Shown here: positions 19,892 through 30,164 of the stretch, in pieces
How the letters are laid out: each line of letters begins with the position of its first letter
Numbering within the stretch: the stretch's first letter is position 1
Assembly (NCBI GenBank): GCA_905221605.1
Contig: CAJNDS010001101.1
Span: forward strand, 737,501 to 792,500
DNA length: 55,000 bases
From: Symbiodinium natans
Taxonomy: Eukaryota > Sar > Dinophyceae > Suessiales > Symbiodiniaceae
Reading direction: 5' to 3'
Notes under the pieces: generated by a model
What the model was told of the DNA's origin: nothing
The model's database searches: none
What the model saw: the letters and a program-made list of their open reading frames with translations, nothing else
Position numbers and translations under genes: made by a program

Positions 19892-19926
19892 CTTGAGGTC
19901 TACTTACTGAGTCCCGATCTTTCAAG
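19892..19926. mobile_element. Possible collapsed MITE family 1 copy
   Basis: Ends CTTGAGG and CTTTCAAG, flanked by CCCTA on the left and TAGGGG on the right. Only 35 bp remain between the ends, so this may be a deletion derivative or chance. Confidence 0.35.
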
Positions 19927-19945
19927 TAGGGGTTAGGGCAGTTTA

Positions 19946-20028
19946 TTTAGGGTTTAGGGTTCAGGGTTCAGGGTTCAGGGTTCAGGGTTTAGGGTTTAGG
20001 GGCTTAGGGTTTAGGGTTTTGGGTTTAG
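19946..20028 (+). repeat. TTTAGGG/TTCAGGG array
   Basis: It includes four consecutive TTCAGGG units. Confidence 0.9.
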
Positions 20029-20128
20029 GCGGAACTCAAAGCATGAGTCTGGGAGATCACCACATCGGGAATGGAGGGACATGTACCTACATTGTAAACC
20101 CGAAACCCTAAACCTTAAAGCCTAAACC

Positions 20129-20651
20129 CTAGTCCTGAATGGGTGGGTTTCTTGAGGAAAGTTGGGAAAGAGTCAAAGCGTGTGCTCCATCGCATTCTTC
20201 ACTCTTTGAACAGAGTGCAAGAGGGCGCGAGTTCAAAGAGGCGAACCCCGATGGAACATTCACTCCATGCAAATGTTGAGCGCTTATTACGAACTTTCCC
20301 AGGGACTTGCGTTTGAGAGAAAGTGCGGCGCAGAATACAAGCAAAGATTCGACACTGCACCAACGCCGAAGGCCACTTCAGGGCCAGTACATGAAACGGG
20401 GCTTCTTTTTCTGTTATTGGTGAGTGTTTTTTTGGGGTTCCTTATAAATACTGGTGAGAGAAATACTTCCCATTCCATTCTGTCTCATGGCCCAAACCCC
20501 ACCATGTCTGGGTGCTCGCAAAGGGGATCAGTGCTGTAGCATAAGCGGAACCACTGGGGAAACAGAGGGAGGCGTCCCAATGTGCCGTAGCTAGTTTTCT
20601 GGTTGAGGGGGGTTCCTGGAGGCTCAAGATGCCAGGGCGTTTAACCCTCAA
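20129..20651. other. Unique spacer with weak open frames
   Basis: Overlapping frames exist on both strands. The plus frame 20267-20539 holds one hydrophobic run (LLFLLLVSVFLGFLI) of membrane-segment length. No homology is recognised and no gene is called. Confidence 0.4.
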
Positions 20652-20652
20652 C

Positions 20653-20755
20653 AGGGTTTAGGGTTTAGGGTTTAGGGTTTAGGGTTTAGGGTTTAGGGTT
20701 TAGGGTTTAGGGTTTAGGGTTTAGGGTTTAGGGTTTAGGGTTTAGGGTTTAGGGC
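20653..20755 (+). repeat. TTTAGGG array, ~15 units
   Basis: Near-perfect heptamers. Confidence 0.97.
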
Positions 20756-21053
20756 CCAAGCTGTTTTCAACGCACGACCTGCTAGCGTTCGCTCACGGGC
20801 TTGTCAAGCGCAACTGGCTTGGGTCCAGATCTTTTGAGCATCCAATCCTGAACCTTAAATCCCACGGGGACTTCGTAAGTAGTGACTAAATAGGGTGATC
20901 AGTGATCAGGTACATGGTATGCCTCTAGTTTGTACCACCTCACCCCTTTCCCGATCTTGCGTGTAGACCCTAACCTCATTTTTGGGGAAGGGAGCCAGTC
21001 AGGGATGATTAGCCTAAGTCACTTTCTTATGAGTACGGTACCCGTGAACCTTC
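20756..21053. other. Unique spacer with a MITE family 1 right-end fragment
   Basis: Near 21034-21054, AGTACGGTACCCGTGAACCT resembles the right arm of MITE family 1 without a left partner. Nothing else was recognised. Confidence 0.45.
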
Positions 21054-21054
21054 T

Positions 21055-21128
21055 AACTCTAAACCCTAAACCCTAAACCCTCAACCCTAAACCCTCACAA
21101 CCCTAAACCCTCAACCCTAAACCCTCAC
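21055..21128 (-). repeat. CCCTAAA/CCCTCAA array
   Basis: About ten units with CCCTCAA and CCCTCACAA variants. Confidence 0.9.
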
Positions 21129-21182
21129 GCGGAACCGGAGAAGCGCCGCTCTCTCGCCAGCACCTGGCTGGCCATCAGCAAG

Positions 21183-21351
21183 CGAGGGTTTAGGGTTACG
21201 GTTTGGGGTTTAGGTTTAGGGTTTAGGGTTTAGGGTTTAGGGTTTAGGGTTTAGGGTTTAGGGTTTAGGGTTTAGGGTTTAGGGTTTAGGGTTTAGGGTT
21301 TAGGGTTTGGGGTTTGGGGTTTGGGGTTTAGGGTTTAGGGTTTAGGGTCAG
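21183..21351 (+). repeat. TTTAGGG array, ~24 units
   Basis: It ends with three TTTGGGG units and then TTTAGGG again. Confidence 0.96.
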
Positions 21352-21549
21352 CAGCGAGGGGTGGGCCTTCGGCTGACAAAGATCTCTCGCAACGTGGGCG
21401 GCTTCGACCTTTAAAGGCCCTCAACCCTAGCCCCTGAACCCAAGCGAAGGATTCCTTCGGGTTTAGGGTTTAGGGTTTGGGGTTTAGGGTTTAGGGTTTA
21501 TGGTTCCTGGAAGCCCTAAACCCGAAACAGGGTAAAGGTTTAGGGTTTA

Positions 21550-22200
21550 AAGCCCTCAAACCCTAAACCTGCAAGATGTGCGGAGCGAATGGCACTAACG
21601 CATTCACAGGGCTCCCGTAAGGGTTTGCACGAACTGCAGTTTACGGGTTTAGGGATTACAGCTTAGGGGCTTGGGGTTTAGGCTGTTTGGGGTTTAGGGA
21701 TCTCCGGGCGCGCTTAACAGAGCTTTTGAACTTAAGTGCCGCGCTCACCTTCCCGGGGCGCAATCGCGCTGAGCCGTATGCCCATATATACACGTTGAAC
21801 CATGCGCCGTAAACCCGAAACTGTAAACTAGCCCAAGCCCCAAAAGCCTCAGTCCTCAAATGCCATCAACCTAACCAGACTAGCCAAACCCTGAACCCTA
21901 TCCCCTTCAGGCCCTGATCCCTGAAACTTCAACCCTAGATCCTCAACAGGCATGTAGTACAAAGCCCGAAACCCTAAACAAAACACCCTGAGCCCTAAAA
22001 CAGAAACCTAACCCTGAACCTTACAAACCGACTGAACCTAAAACCCAAGCAAGCCCTCAAGGCGTCATAGTCGTAGCCCTCGGCCCGGGAACTAAACCGT
22101 GAAACCTAAAGTTTAATAGCCCTGGGCCTGAAACCCGAAATCTTGAGGACCCAACAGCGTCTTCGAACTTGACGAGGATGGTCGTGCTCACGACTCCTGA
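21550..22200. other. Diverged telomere-like and unique sequence
   Basis: Scattered AAACCC-type units on both strands, with no clean array or coding signal. Confidence 0.5.
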
Positions 22201-22389
22201 AAGCCCTAAACCCTAAACCCTACACCCTAAACCCTATACCCTAAACCCGAAAACAGGGGTTTGTGGATCTGGGGATTGAGGGGCTCTAAGAGCTCGAGGC
22301 ATGGAGGTCGTAGGGTTGATGGGTTTAGGGTTGAGAGTTTAGGGTTCAGGGTTTAGGGTTTAGGCTTTAGGGTTTTTTTTTCGGCTTTT

Positions 22390-23240
22390 GGGTTGAAGGC
22401 TTCGAGTGGGCGGGGGGTTGATTCTAAGCCTCTGCAAGACCTTTGGGGTCTTGTGCTTATGCGTGAATGTCCTACACGCCTTGAAAAAACTCAACCTAAG
22501 ACTGGAATTCCAGGAAATGAAACAAAAAACTAGCCGATGTCCTGAACCCTAAAATACCTGAGGCAGGCATGCCCTTTCAGGTGTATAGTTAAACCCCTAA
22601 AACCACATAAAGCCCGCAGCGATTAGAATTCCAACCCAAGCCCTACAGACCCTAACCCTGCTGGGAGGGTCCTTTTATACAGTTTTGTCAAAGTCGCCAT
22701 CCGGGGCTTCAGGGGTGCAGGGTTCAGCGCATAGGCGCCCATAGAAAATTCCATACAGAAAAAAGAAGTTACCTCGACGGGGCCCTGCGGTTTAGCGATT
22801 AGGCAAGGGGGAACATCCCAATGTTTGGGTGTAAAGACTTGGGGTTTGGGTTTTCTGGCCAACCCTGAGCTCGAAATGGACCCCCGGCTAAACCCTGTAA
22901 ACCCTTAACCATGGGCTTCACGAAGCCGGGAACCTCCAGAAATTTGAACTTCGGCCGGGGGCTTGAGGGCCCTAAGCCCGTAACTTGGGATGTCGAACAT
23001 CCCAACCTAAACCTCTCAAGACTTGTAGGGTTTGGGGCTTGAGGCTTGCGGGTCCGACAACAACAGCAAGCACAATACAAAAGCGCCTGTGACTTGATCC
23101 ACCACAGTGTGCGCAGTGGTCTTTGCCGGAAACTCCGCACTCCGGAGCATCCCTGCAAAAGGAGGCTTTCCGAGTTTCCAGGCCCAGACATCCCTAAGGT
23201 TGGTTTACGCTTTAGGCTTTTAGGGGTTAGGGTTTAGGGT
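22390..23240. other. Spacer with family 3 MITE ends
   Basis: AGGGGGAACATCCCAATG lies at 22806-22823. TTGGGATGTCGAACATCCCA at 22984-23003 is two family 3 ends fused head to head. No gene was recognised; minus-strand open frames at 22623-22862 and 22799-23191 overlap these and show no domain. Confidence 0.5.
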
Positions 23241-23669
23241 TATATAGGGTTTAAAGTTTAGGGTTTAAGGAATTTGGAGTATAACATGGATTATTTAGAC
23301 CCTGAAAGGTTCTAGCAAGTCAGCTCCTTTTCTTGCGTGAGCGCATCCGTGCTGGTGGAGGGAATGCGGAACCCGCTACTATCCCTTACCTACTATCTGC
23401 TTGCGAAATCCCAAAACAATACAGGATAATCATCTCCATATTTCCCTTAAGAATCCTTAAGAATATAGTTTTTTGTTTTGCGTGTGTAGGGGCTCTTAAG
23501 CAAGTAGTACTTGCAAGGAAATCCTGGCCCAGGTTTGGGATTCCAGGCTCTAGATGTCTGCGCGGGTGTTTTGATGTTTTGTCGCTGCATGTGCGTGCTT
23601 TGAAAACAAATTCGCTTCCAAAGGAAACACACGCACAATAGAAGCAACACGCCCGCGTCAGCAAGACTG

Positions 23670-23860
23670 ACTGGGCGCCGAGGCGCGAAGGGCGCGGAGG
23701 GTGCGCGGAGGGCGTGCGGAGGGCGTGCGGAGGGCGCGCAGAGGGCGTGCAGAGGGCGCGCGGAGCGCACGGAGAGCCGAGTTGCGCGGCGTGAGGAGAA
23801 CGGAGCGAGAGGGCGCTGGCGCGGAGCGGGCGCGCAAGGGCCGGAGGGCGGTTGAGGCGC
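23670..23860. repeat. GC-rich minisatellite (GGAGGGCGTGC type)
   Basis: Roughly a dozen diverged 10-11 bp units around GCGGAGGGCGTG. The Arg/Ala- and Ser/Pro-rich peptides on the two strands come from this tract, which inflates the long open frames 23386-24099 (minus) and 23701-24291 (plus). Confidence 0.85.
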
Positions 23861-23869
23861 GGAGTCGGC

Positions 23870-24300
23870 TCAGCAGTCCAACACACGTTGTATCCCAGTG
23901 TTCTTTGTCCATTGGACTTGCAAACGACAGGCTGCTTCGAGAAGCCCAAATTTCTCCGGAGAACTCGCAACCTGCCCACGCGGACTGGGGCACGTTCAAG
24001 AACACTGCTGACATATTTCTTCCTGCCCTTGGCTTCATTTTTGCGAGTCAGCCACTTCCGGACCGCGCAGCACAGGCGCAGGGTATGCGCAGATACCACC
24101 CAGGCAGAATCACCTTTGTCATGCTCGACTTTAAGGGAGCCTTCTTGACGCGAGCGACCAGATCTATACTCGCGCAGGCGCTGCGCGCGCTGCTCAGAAT
24201 TAGGTATTCACCGCTCCTTTTCGACGGGCAGCTGGGCAAACACCCACTCAGCGACTCCGCCAACAATGCTCGAACCTGCCCCTGCCCCTAGTTAGATGTC
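23870..24300. other. Coding-like island of undecided strand
   Basis: Both strands stay open. The minus frame (24099 down to about 23880) begins MVSAHTLRLCCAVRKWLTRK and includes GQRTLGYNVCW. The plus frame continues to 24291 and includes GRITFVMLDFKGAFLTRA, which faintly resembles the LDFKKAF motif of LINE-type reverse transcriptases but lacks the following Asp. Neither frame has a second supporting motif, so I record the region without calling a gene. Confidence 0.35.
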
Positions 24301-24664
24301 ACTGCAGAAAAGCTTTTAAACAAATACGTCCTGGCTCGCCCTCAACCACACTTCCGGACGCAATGTCTGGACAAAATGCAGAACTGTCCTTGCGTATTCT
24401 GGTCCTTGCACATGGAATCAAGCAAACCTCAAGCCGGCATGTATACAAGTCATGAGGCCGTCTGAGGATGTCCGTGTCAAGAAGATTGCACTATCAAGGG
24501 CCTTCGCCGGGTATTCACAAGATGGACTTGTGGAAATTGAGCATCTATTGTGCTGCTGCGCGCCTCTCCTTCGGCCATGTCACGACACGTGACAGCCACA
24601 GATCGTGCAGTATCAGTTTGCGAAGAAATGTAGATTCTCATGGGGCAAGCCATCCTTAGCAGCT

Positions 24665-24879
24665 TTATCCCAAGCGCCGTCTGCGGTAAGCCTTGCAGGC
24701 CGGGCAGCAGTGTCTCGTGTATCGAAATTTGATGTGGCCCAGCCCATCTCTGCATGACACATCCTCCATTGAATGATTCAGATCCAAGCGAAGCTTGGAG
24801 AACGCCTCTTGAAACATAGCATTTTCAGGCTCTGCTCTTCAGCGAGCTCCAATGCGAAGTGCGCAATGGCCTGCGGCAT
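24665..24879 (-). pseudogene. Coding-like fragments in two frames, unknown
   Basis: On the minus strand, 24879-24778 encodes 33 residues starting MPQAIAHFALELAEEQSLKM. A second frame from about 24834 to 24665 encodes about 55 residues including FQEAFSKLRLDLNHSMEDV and RHCCPACKAYRRR with three closely spaced Cys. The frames overlap and differ by one base, as after a frameshift, or they could be two exons. Further upstream on the same strand a 163-codon frame (25316-24825) is open. I recognise no family. Confidence 0.3.
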
Positions 24880-25401
24880 GTCATACTCACTCTATCGAGC
24901 CTGGAAGCGCCGTGGCCGTGCGAGCACGTCGACTCAAACTGGTCATGCTCAAATGAGGGAACAAGTAGCGGCCTATGGAAATCGACCGCTCCTGCTTCGG
25001 ACACCCAGCGCTCTGCGCCTCGACGACATCCGCGTTGTCCTGACTTCGCACGCACACTTCCATGAAGTCGCGGGCTTGCTATTACAAAGGCATCGGCGGC
25101 GCACACAGCATGCTCTCCGATAGTTTGCCAGATATCAAGTGCTGCGCAACAAAAGGTTGAGATTTCAACTTCTACTGCGGGCTGCAGCTGGTTTCGTTTG
25201 GAAGGTTTACGGTAAGCCAGAGCTCGAAGACACCGCAAAGCATGTAGAAACGGAAACAACGAACTGGTACCTGGCTGGGCAGTGGCGGCATGGGCTAAAA
25301 ATATCCTTGTACTCACACATATGACATCATAACCTTACAAATATACATGCAAAAGGTAGACTCTAGAGGGGGTGGTAACATGCATATAGATACATATATA
25401 T

Positions 25402-25442
25402 GTACATATATATGTATGTCTCTATATATATATATATATATA
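25402..25442. repeat. TA-rich microsatellite
   Basis: ATATATGT units followed by a pure TA tract. Confidence 0.9.
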
Positions 25443-25445
25443 AGC

Positions 25446-25905
25446 GCCTAAATCTTAAGCCCGAAACCTTTAAACCTTCGCCCAACAGGGTTTAAAGGTT
25501 AAGGGTTTAAAATTAATTGAAGTCTGAGATTTACATGCTTAAATCTTAAATCCTAAGCCTTTAAAAATCTTAACCCTCTAGGGTTTAAAGGTTAAGGGCT
25601 TGGCTACAAGTTTAAATGGCTAAATCTTAAACCCTAAGCCTTTAAACCTTAACCCTACAGGGTTTAAAGGTTAAGGGTTTAAAATTCGTCGCAGGCTTAG
25701 GTTTAAATGCCTACATCTTAAACCCTAAACCTGTAAAAATCTTAATCCTATAGAATTTAAAGGTTAAGGGCTTAGGGTTTAATTACCGGCATAGGTTCAA
25801 ATGCCTAAATCTTAAACCCTTAACCTTGAAACCTCATCAACCCTACAGGGTTTAAAGGTTAAGGTTTTTTTTTGCAGGCTTAAGTTTAAATGCCTAAATC
25901 TTAAA
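25446..25905 (+). repeat. ~90-bp palindromic satellite, 5-6 copies
   Basis: Units start CCTAAATCTTAAACCC at about 25446, 25538, 25619, 25709, 25803 and 25895 (spacings 81-94 bp). Each contains TTTAAACCTTAACCC, TACAG, GGGTTTAAAGGTTAAGGG, which is a hairpin with a 4-5 nt loop. The arms resemble stretched telomere units (TTTAAAGG, TTAAGGG), so the satellite may derive from a telomere-type palindrome. Confidence 0.85.
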
Positions 25906-26079
25906 TTATCAACAAAAGCCAACAGAAAGAAGAACCCTCCGTGTGTGTGTGAGGGAGTGAATTAAGGAATACAGTCAAAAATCCGGTCACCGGAAAATCA
26001 CTAGATCGGTATTTGCGGTACTTTTGCAAAGATCAAGCCCGCGGTGGGTCCATTGGGGGAGGGGGGGGGGGGGGGGTGG

Positions 26080-26245
26080 TACCATATGTATATATATATA
26101 TATGGATATATGTACTATTATGTGATACAATTTGATTGACAAATACTATAGACATTATATATAATATATGTATATATGGTATGATGTATATAGGTATATA
26201 GTATATATGTATATGGGATATATGTTATATATGTAGATATTTAGA
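26080..26245. repeat. AT-rich region with ATATGT motifs
   Basis: Irregular TATATATG-like sequence leading into the pure array. Confidence 0.85.
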
Positions 26246-26484
26246 TGGTATATATGTATATATGTATATATGTATATATGTATATATGTATATATGTATA
26301 TATGTATATATGTATATATGTATATATGTATATATGTTTATATGTATATATGTATATATGTATATATGTATATATGTATATATGTATATATGTATATATG
26401 TATATATGTATATATGTATATATGTGTATATGTATATATGTATATATGTATATATGTATATATGTATATATGTATATATGTGTG

Positions 26485-26524
<40 letters not shown>

Positions 26525-26533
26525 GATATGTAC

Positions 26534-26589
<56 letters not shown>

Positions 26590-26590
26590 A
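26246..26590 (+). repeat. TATATATG octamer array passing into a TATATG hexamer array
   Basis: About 30 octamers TATATATG (to about 26485), then about 16 hexamers TATATG. All six frames stay open because the unit lacks stops in most registers. The long Tyr/Ile-rich frames are artefacts. Confidence 0.97.
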
Positions 26591-26850
26591 TATCACTCAG
26601 CGCCAAATCCGAAGAAAAGGTGCGGGGCACGGTTGAAACAAACACGAACATAGAAAGTACAGGGGGGGTTGTAATGGTACAAGAAGCATGTAATCAGACA
26701 CTCGTGGCAAAACAGTGAACTACTTTGTAATTACTTTGTAAGCCCGTAGGCTGATTTGGATGCACTTGTCCAATCTTCTGTGCGGCGATGTTCAACATAG
26801 CATGTGTTTTGGCGATTGTTTGGATGTTTTGTTAATCATGTCTATTTAGA

Positions 26851-27255
26851 ATGGGGCTTGACGGTTCTTTGCAGTGTTTTGTAGGAGGGTTAGCTCGAGA
26901 TCTGACGGTATGTTTAGTGGCGGCTTTCTGCATGCTCTCAGGGAATCTTTCGTTGTTTCTTGAAGCCAGTCAGCTCTTGGTCTACCTATTCTTCTGTAAT
27001 AATTTATCTGCGGTGAAGTGGTTCCAAATTCGAATAAAAAACTTGTCTCAGTGGGTCGTACCTGTCAACCCTGCAGCCCTGAAAATGTGTCCATGTATAT
27101 ATAAATATAAATACATATATGTGTACAATTTATTTATTTATTTACTTACGTATTTATTGATGTGTGTGTGTGTGTGCGTGTGCGCGCAAGTATACCGTAT
27201 GTATCTACACATAAGCGCGCTGTTATGCACGAGGCTTTTGAATGCAAGCGTCTGA
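26851..27255 (+). other. Open frame with hydrophobic N-terminal part, unproven
   Basis: A 134-codon frame. Residues 1-75 come from non-repetitive sequence and are hydrophobic (LTVCLVAAFCMLSG, LLVYLFF), enough for two membrane segments. Residues 85-115 are microsatellite (TATAAA, TG repeats). No family was recognised. The simple-sequence tail argues against an intact gene. Confidence 0.25.
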
Positions 27256-27419
27256 CGGAGCTAGCGGACCGCGGCGCGCCGACGAGCGTGGAGCACGCGG
27301 AGGGCGCGGAGGCGCGAGGTAGGAGGATGAAGCCTGCACGGCCAAACGCCGCCAGCAGAATAGATGCCAAGCGCCCAAGGCACAGGGGAAGGGGGCCAAG
27401 GTTTCGGGCCGCGGTTTCG

Positions 27420-27465
27420 GGTTTCGGGTTTCGGGTTTAGGGTTCAGGGTTTAGGGTTTAGGCGT
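27420..27465 (+). repeat. TTTCGGG/TTTAGGG array
   Basis: Four TTTCGGG units then TTTAGGG and TTCAGGG. Confidence 0.88.
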
Positions 27466-27880
27466 AGGGCAGGGCCCGAGGCTTAGGGCGACAAAGCTTC
27501 ATCGAAAGGCTTCTTTGGCAATGGCGCTGGCATCCGTTTTCGAAACTCTGAGCCCTGAAACCTCAGCTGCCCTAAAACTCAACGGCAAGGGTTCAGGGCT
27601 TTCAGATCGACATGCAAAAAGCCAGCTGCTAGCCCAGAGTGCACAAAAAACCTTTAACAGAGAAATATTCAAGATATGTGCCTTAGTTCACACATACCCC
27701 TGAAATCATGCTAAGGGTCTGCTGCCTGAAGACCTCTACACCTAGCCCTCAACCCTAGACCCTAAGCCCTAACAAAAGTTCAGCGATTCCGGGCTTGCAG
27801 GACACGAGAATTGAAACTTGGGCTTCGAGTGCGCTCGGTGCTTAGGTGACGTGGGCCCCGAGTCTCCAAGGATCTTGCAT

Positions 27881-28088
27881 AGGGTTTAGGGTTTAGGGCT
27901 TAGGGCTTAGGGATTAGGGCTTAGGGCTTAGGGTTTAGGGTTTAGGGTTTAGGGTTTAGGGTTTAGGGTTTAGGGTTTAGGGTTTAGGGTTTAGGGTTTA
28001 GGGTTTAGGGCTTAGGGCTTAGGGTTTAGGGTTTAGGGTTCAGGGTTTAGGGTTTAGGGTTTGGGGCTTGGGGTTTGGGGCTTAGGGT
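27881..28088 (+). repeat. TTTAGGG/CTTAGGG array, ~29 units
   Basis: CTTAGGG-rich at both ends, pure TTTAGGG in the middle, TTTGGGG and CTTGGGG near the right end. Confidence 0.96.
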
Positions 28089-28091
28089 TTA

Positions 28092-28255
28092 CTTGGAGGT
28101 TCATGGGTACTTACAACCCCAAGTATACGTCTACTTCTAACCTACCCGAAAAACTTAGGGGACCATATAAGTACAGTTATAATTGAGGTTATTCAGGATT
28201 TAAGGTTTAGTGTTTGGAGTTTAGGTTTTAGGTTATCAGTACCCTGAACCTCCAG
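28092..28255. mobile_element. MITE family 1 copy inserted inside a telomere-type unit
   Basis: Ends CTTGGAGGTTCATGGGTACT and AGTACCCTGAACCTCCAG. The left flank is AGGGTTTA and the right flank TAGGGTTTT. Removing the element and one TA restores AGGGTTTAGGGTTTT, so the insertion used the TA of TTTAGGG. The interior has diverged and includes TTTAGG-like motifs. Confidence 0.85.
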
Positions 28256-28436
28256 TAGGGTTTTGGGGGAAACGGCGTGCCTTCCACCATGCCTGCAACG
28301 AACCTGGTGAGTGGGACAGCTCGCCGTTCACAGTTCAAGGTTTAGGGTTTGGGGTCTAGGGTCTAGGGCTTAGGGGCCTCAATCCTACACTGTAAACCCC
28401 AGTGAGCGCAAAGGTCTAAGGGTTTAGGGTTGAACC

Positions 28437-28532
28437 AGGGTTTAGGGTTTAGGGTTTAGGGTTTAGGGTTTAGGGTTTAGGGTTTAGGGTTTAGGGTTTA
28501 GGGTTTAGGGTTTAGGGTTTAGGGTTTAGGGT
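28437..28532 (+). repeat. TTTAGGG array, ~13 units
   Basis: Perfect heptamers. Confidence 0.97.
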
Positions 28533-28605
28533 GAGCCTTCGAACCTTGATCCCCGCAGCGCCCCAACGGCCAGGTTTTCAGGCTTTGGGGCATTTGGGAT
28601 GCAGG

Positions 28606-28771
28606 AGGGTTTAGGGTTTAGGGTTTAGGGTTTAGGGTTCAGGGTTTCGGGTTTAGGGTTTAGGGTTTAGGGTTTAGGGTTTAGGGTTTAGGGTTTAGGG
28701 TTTAGGGTTTAGGGTTTAGGGTTTAGGGTTTAGGGTTTAGGGTTTAGGGTTTAGGGTTTAGGGTTTAGGGT
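28606..28771 (+). repeat. TTTAGGG array, ~23 units
   Basis: One TTCAGGG-TTTCGGG pair near 28637, otherwise perfect. Confidence 0.97.
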
Positions 28772-29155
28772 GGGGCTGGGGGCTTCGGACTTCGTGCTTG
28801 AAAACCAGAGAACGAAGGGTAAAACAGCAATAACTCGAACCCTAAACCCTATATACCTATATGATAAACAGACACCCCAGAGGTGTCAAAGTCAAGTCTT
28901 GGCAACGCGGGTGTTGGAGATAGGGCCCCGAACCCTACATTCCTCCAAGACGGACGAACCATGGGGGTTTCGGAAAGTAGGGGTACCTTACTGCGGTCCT
29001 TATTATAAGGGAATCCTACTATTTGGGCCCCCTGCCGAAATCCACAACTGCAAGCAGCATCAAAACATGGAAGCCCTTGGATATTCTTCCACATCCACAC
29101 ATCACGAACCTTAAGCGCCCCTAAGCCCCACACCCTACACCCGACAACCGACACC
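28772..29155. other. Unique spacer
   Basis: Frames on both strands stay open for about 100 codons, but the peptides match no family I know. An imperfect inverted repeat around 28975-29015 (CCTTACTGCGGTCCTTATTA, then TAAGGG) is possible MITE debris. Confidence 0.4.
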
Positions 29156-29157
29156 CG

Positions 29158-29248
29158 ACACCCTAAACCCTAAACCCTAAACCCTAAACCCTAAACCCTA
29201 AACCCTAAACCCTAAACCCTAAACCCTAAACCCTAGAAACCCTAAACC
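29158..29248 (-). repeat. CCCTAAA array, ~12 units
   Basis: Near perfect; the last units read CCCTAGAAACCC. Confidence 0.96.
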
Positions 29249-29363
29249 GTCCACATGCCGGAGAGTTGCGCACCACAGTTCACGTCCCCCAGGTCGCGAG
29301 GCACGGAGATGAAACGATTCACGAGCAAGGCTTTGTCGTTAAGCATGTACCTCCATTCCGTTT

Positions 29364-29452
29364 GGGGTTTAGGGTTTAGGGTCGTTAGGGTCTAGGGTCT
29401 AGGGGTTAGGGTTAGGGTTTAGGGTCTAGGGTCTAGGGTCTAGGGGGGTTTA
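29364..29452 (+). repeat. TCTAGGG/TTTAGGG array
   Basis: About eleven units, with four consecutive TCTAGGG units near the end. Confidence 0.9.
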
Positions 29453-29694
29453 GGGTTTTGGGGTTTGGGGTTTTGGGGTTTTGGGGTTTTGGGTTTGGGG
29501 TTTGGGGTTTGGGGTTTGGGGGGTTTGGGGTGGGGTTTGGGGTTTGGGGTTTGGGGTTTTGGGGTTTTGGGTTTGGGGTTTGGGGTTTGGGGTTTGGGGT
29601 TTGGGGTTTGGGGTTTGGGGTTTGGGGTTTGGGGTTTGGGGTTTGGGGTTTGGGGTTTGGGGTTTGGGGTTTGGGGTTTGGGGTTTGGGGTCTA
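29453..29694 (+). repeat. TTTGGGG variant array, ~33 units
   Basis: The largest variant block. It is nearly pure TTTGGGG, with TTTTGGGG at the left and one GGGGGG slip. The Gly/Leu/Phe- and Pro/Lys/Asn/Gln-rich frames are translations of it. Confidence 0.97.
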
Positions 29695-29825
29695 GGTTTT
29701 GTTTAGGGCGCAGGTTGTTGGGGATAGGGTTTAAGGCTTGGAACATCAGAGTCCGAAAGCCTCAAAATCACACCTTCCGTTCAGCAAGTGCCTCCGTTCA
29801 TGGCCTGAAGCCCTAAGAACAAGCC

Positions 29826-29925
29826 ATAAACCCTTAAAAAAACCTAAACCCTCAACCCTAAACCCTGAGCCCAAAGCCCTAAGCCCTAAACCCTCAACCC
29901 CAAACCCTAAACCCAAAAGCAAAAG
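29826..29925 (-). repeat. CCCTAAA array, degenerate
   Basis: About thirteen mixed units. Confidence 0.85.
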
Positions 29926-30107
29926 ATCTTCTTCTCTGCACCTGACGCCCCCCCAAAAAGGAGAACGGCAACCTCTGAGGCTAGCTTCTTCTCAGCCGGG
30001 ATGGATCCTTCAAAATCCTGAAGTGCCTGTTAACACCCGAAGCAACATGAGCCCAAGCCATCCTGAATCTTGGAAGCCAACATTACCTAAATGTCGACAA
30101 GGGTGGG

Positions 30108-30162
30108 CTAACCCTAAACCCTCTAAACCCTAAACCCTAAACCCTAAACCCTAAACCCTCAG
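30108..30162 (-). repeat. CCCTAAA array
   Basis: Seven units. Confidence 0.92.
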
Positions 30163-30164
30163 GG

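Noticed and set aside
23701-24291. Reverse transcriptase gene
   Set aside because: Only one short LDFKGAF-like peptide was seen. The conserved Asp is missing, the YxDD motif was not found, and the upstream part of the frame is minisatellite.
26225-26718. Tyr/Ile/His-rich open frames on both strands
   Set aside because: They are translations of TATATATG and TATATG microsatellites in all registers.
27146-27440. Ala/Arg-rich frames on both strands
   Set aside because: GC-rich simple composition, overlapping both strands, with no domain recognised.
29450-29816. Gly/Leu/Phe- and Pro/Asn/Lys/Gln-rich proteins
   Set aside because: They are translations of the TTTGGGG array.
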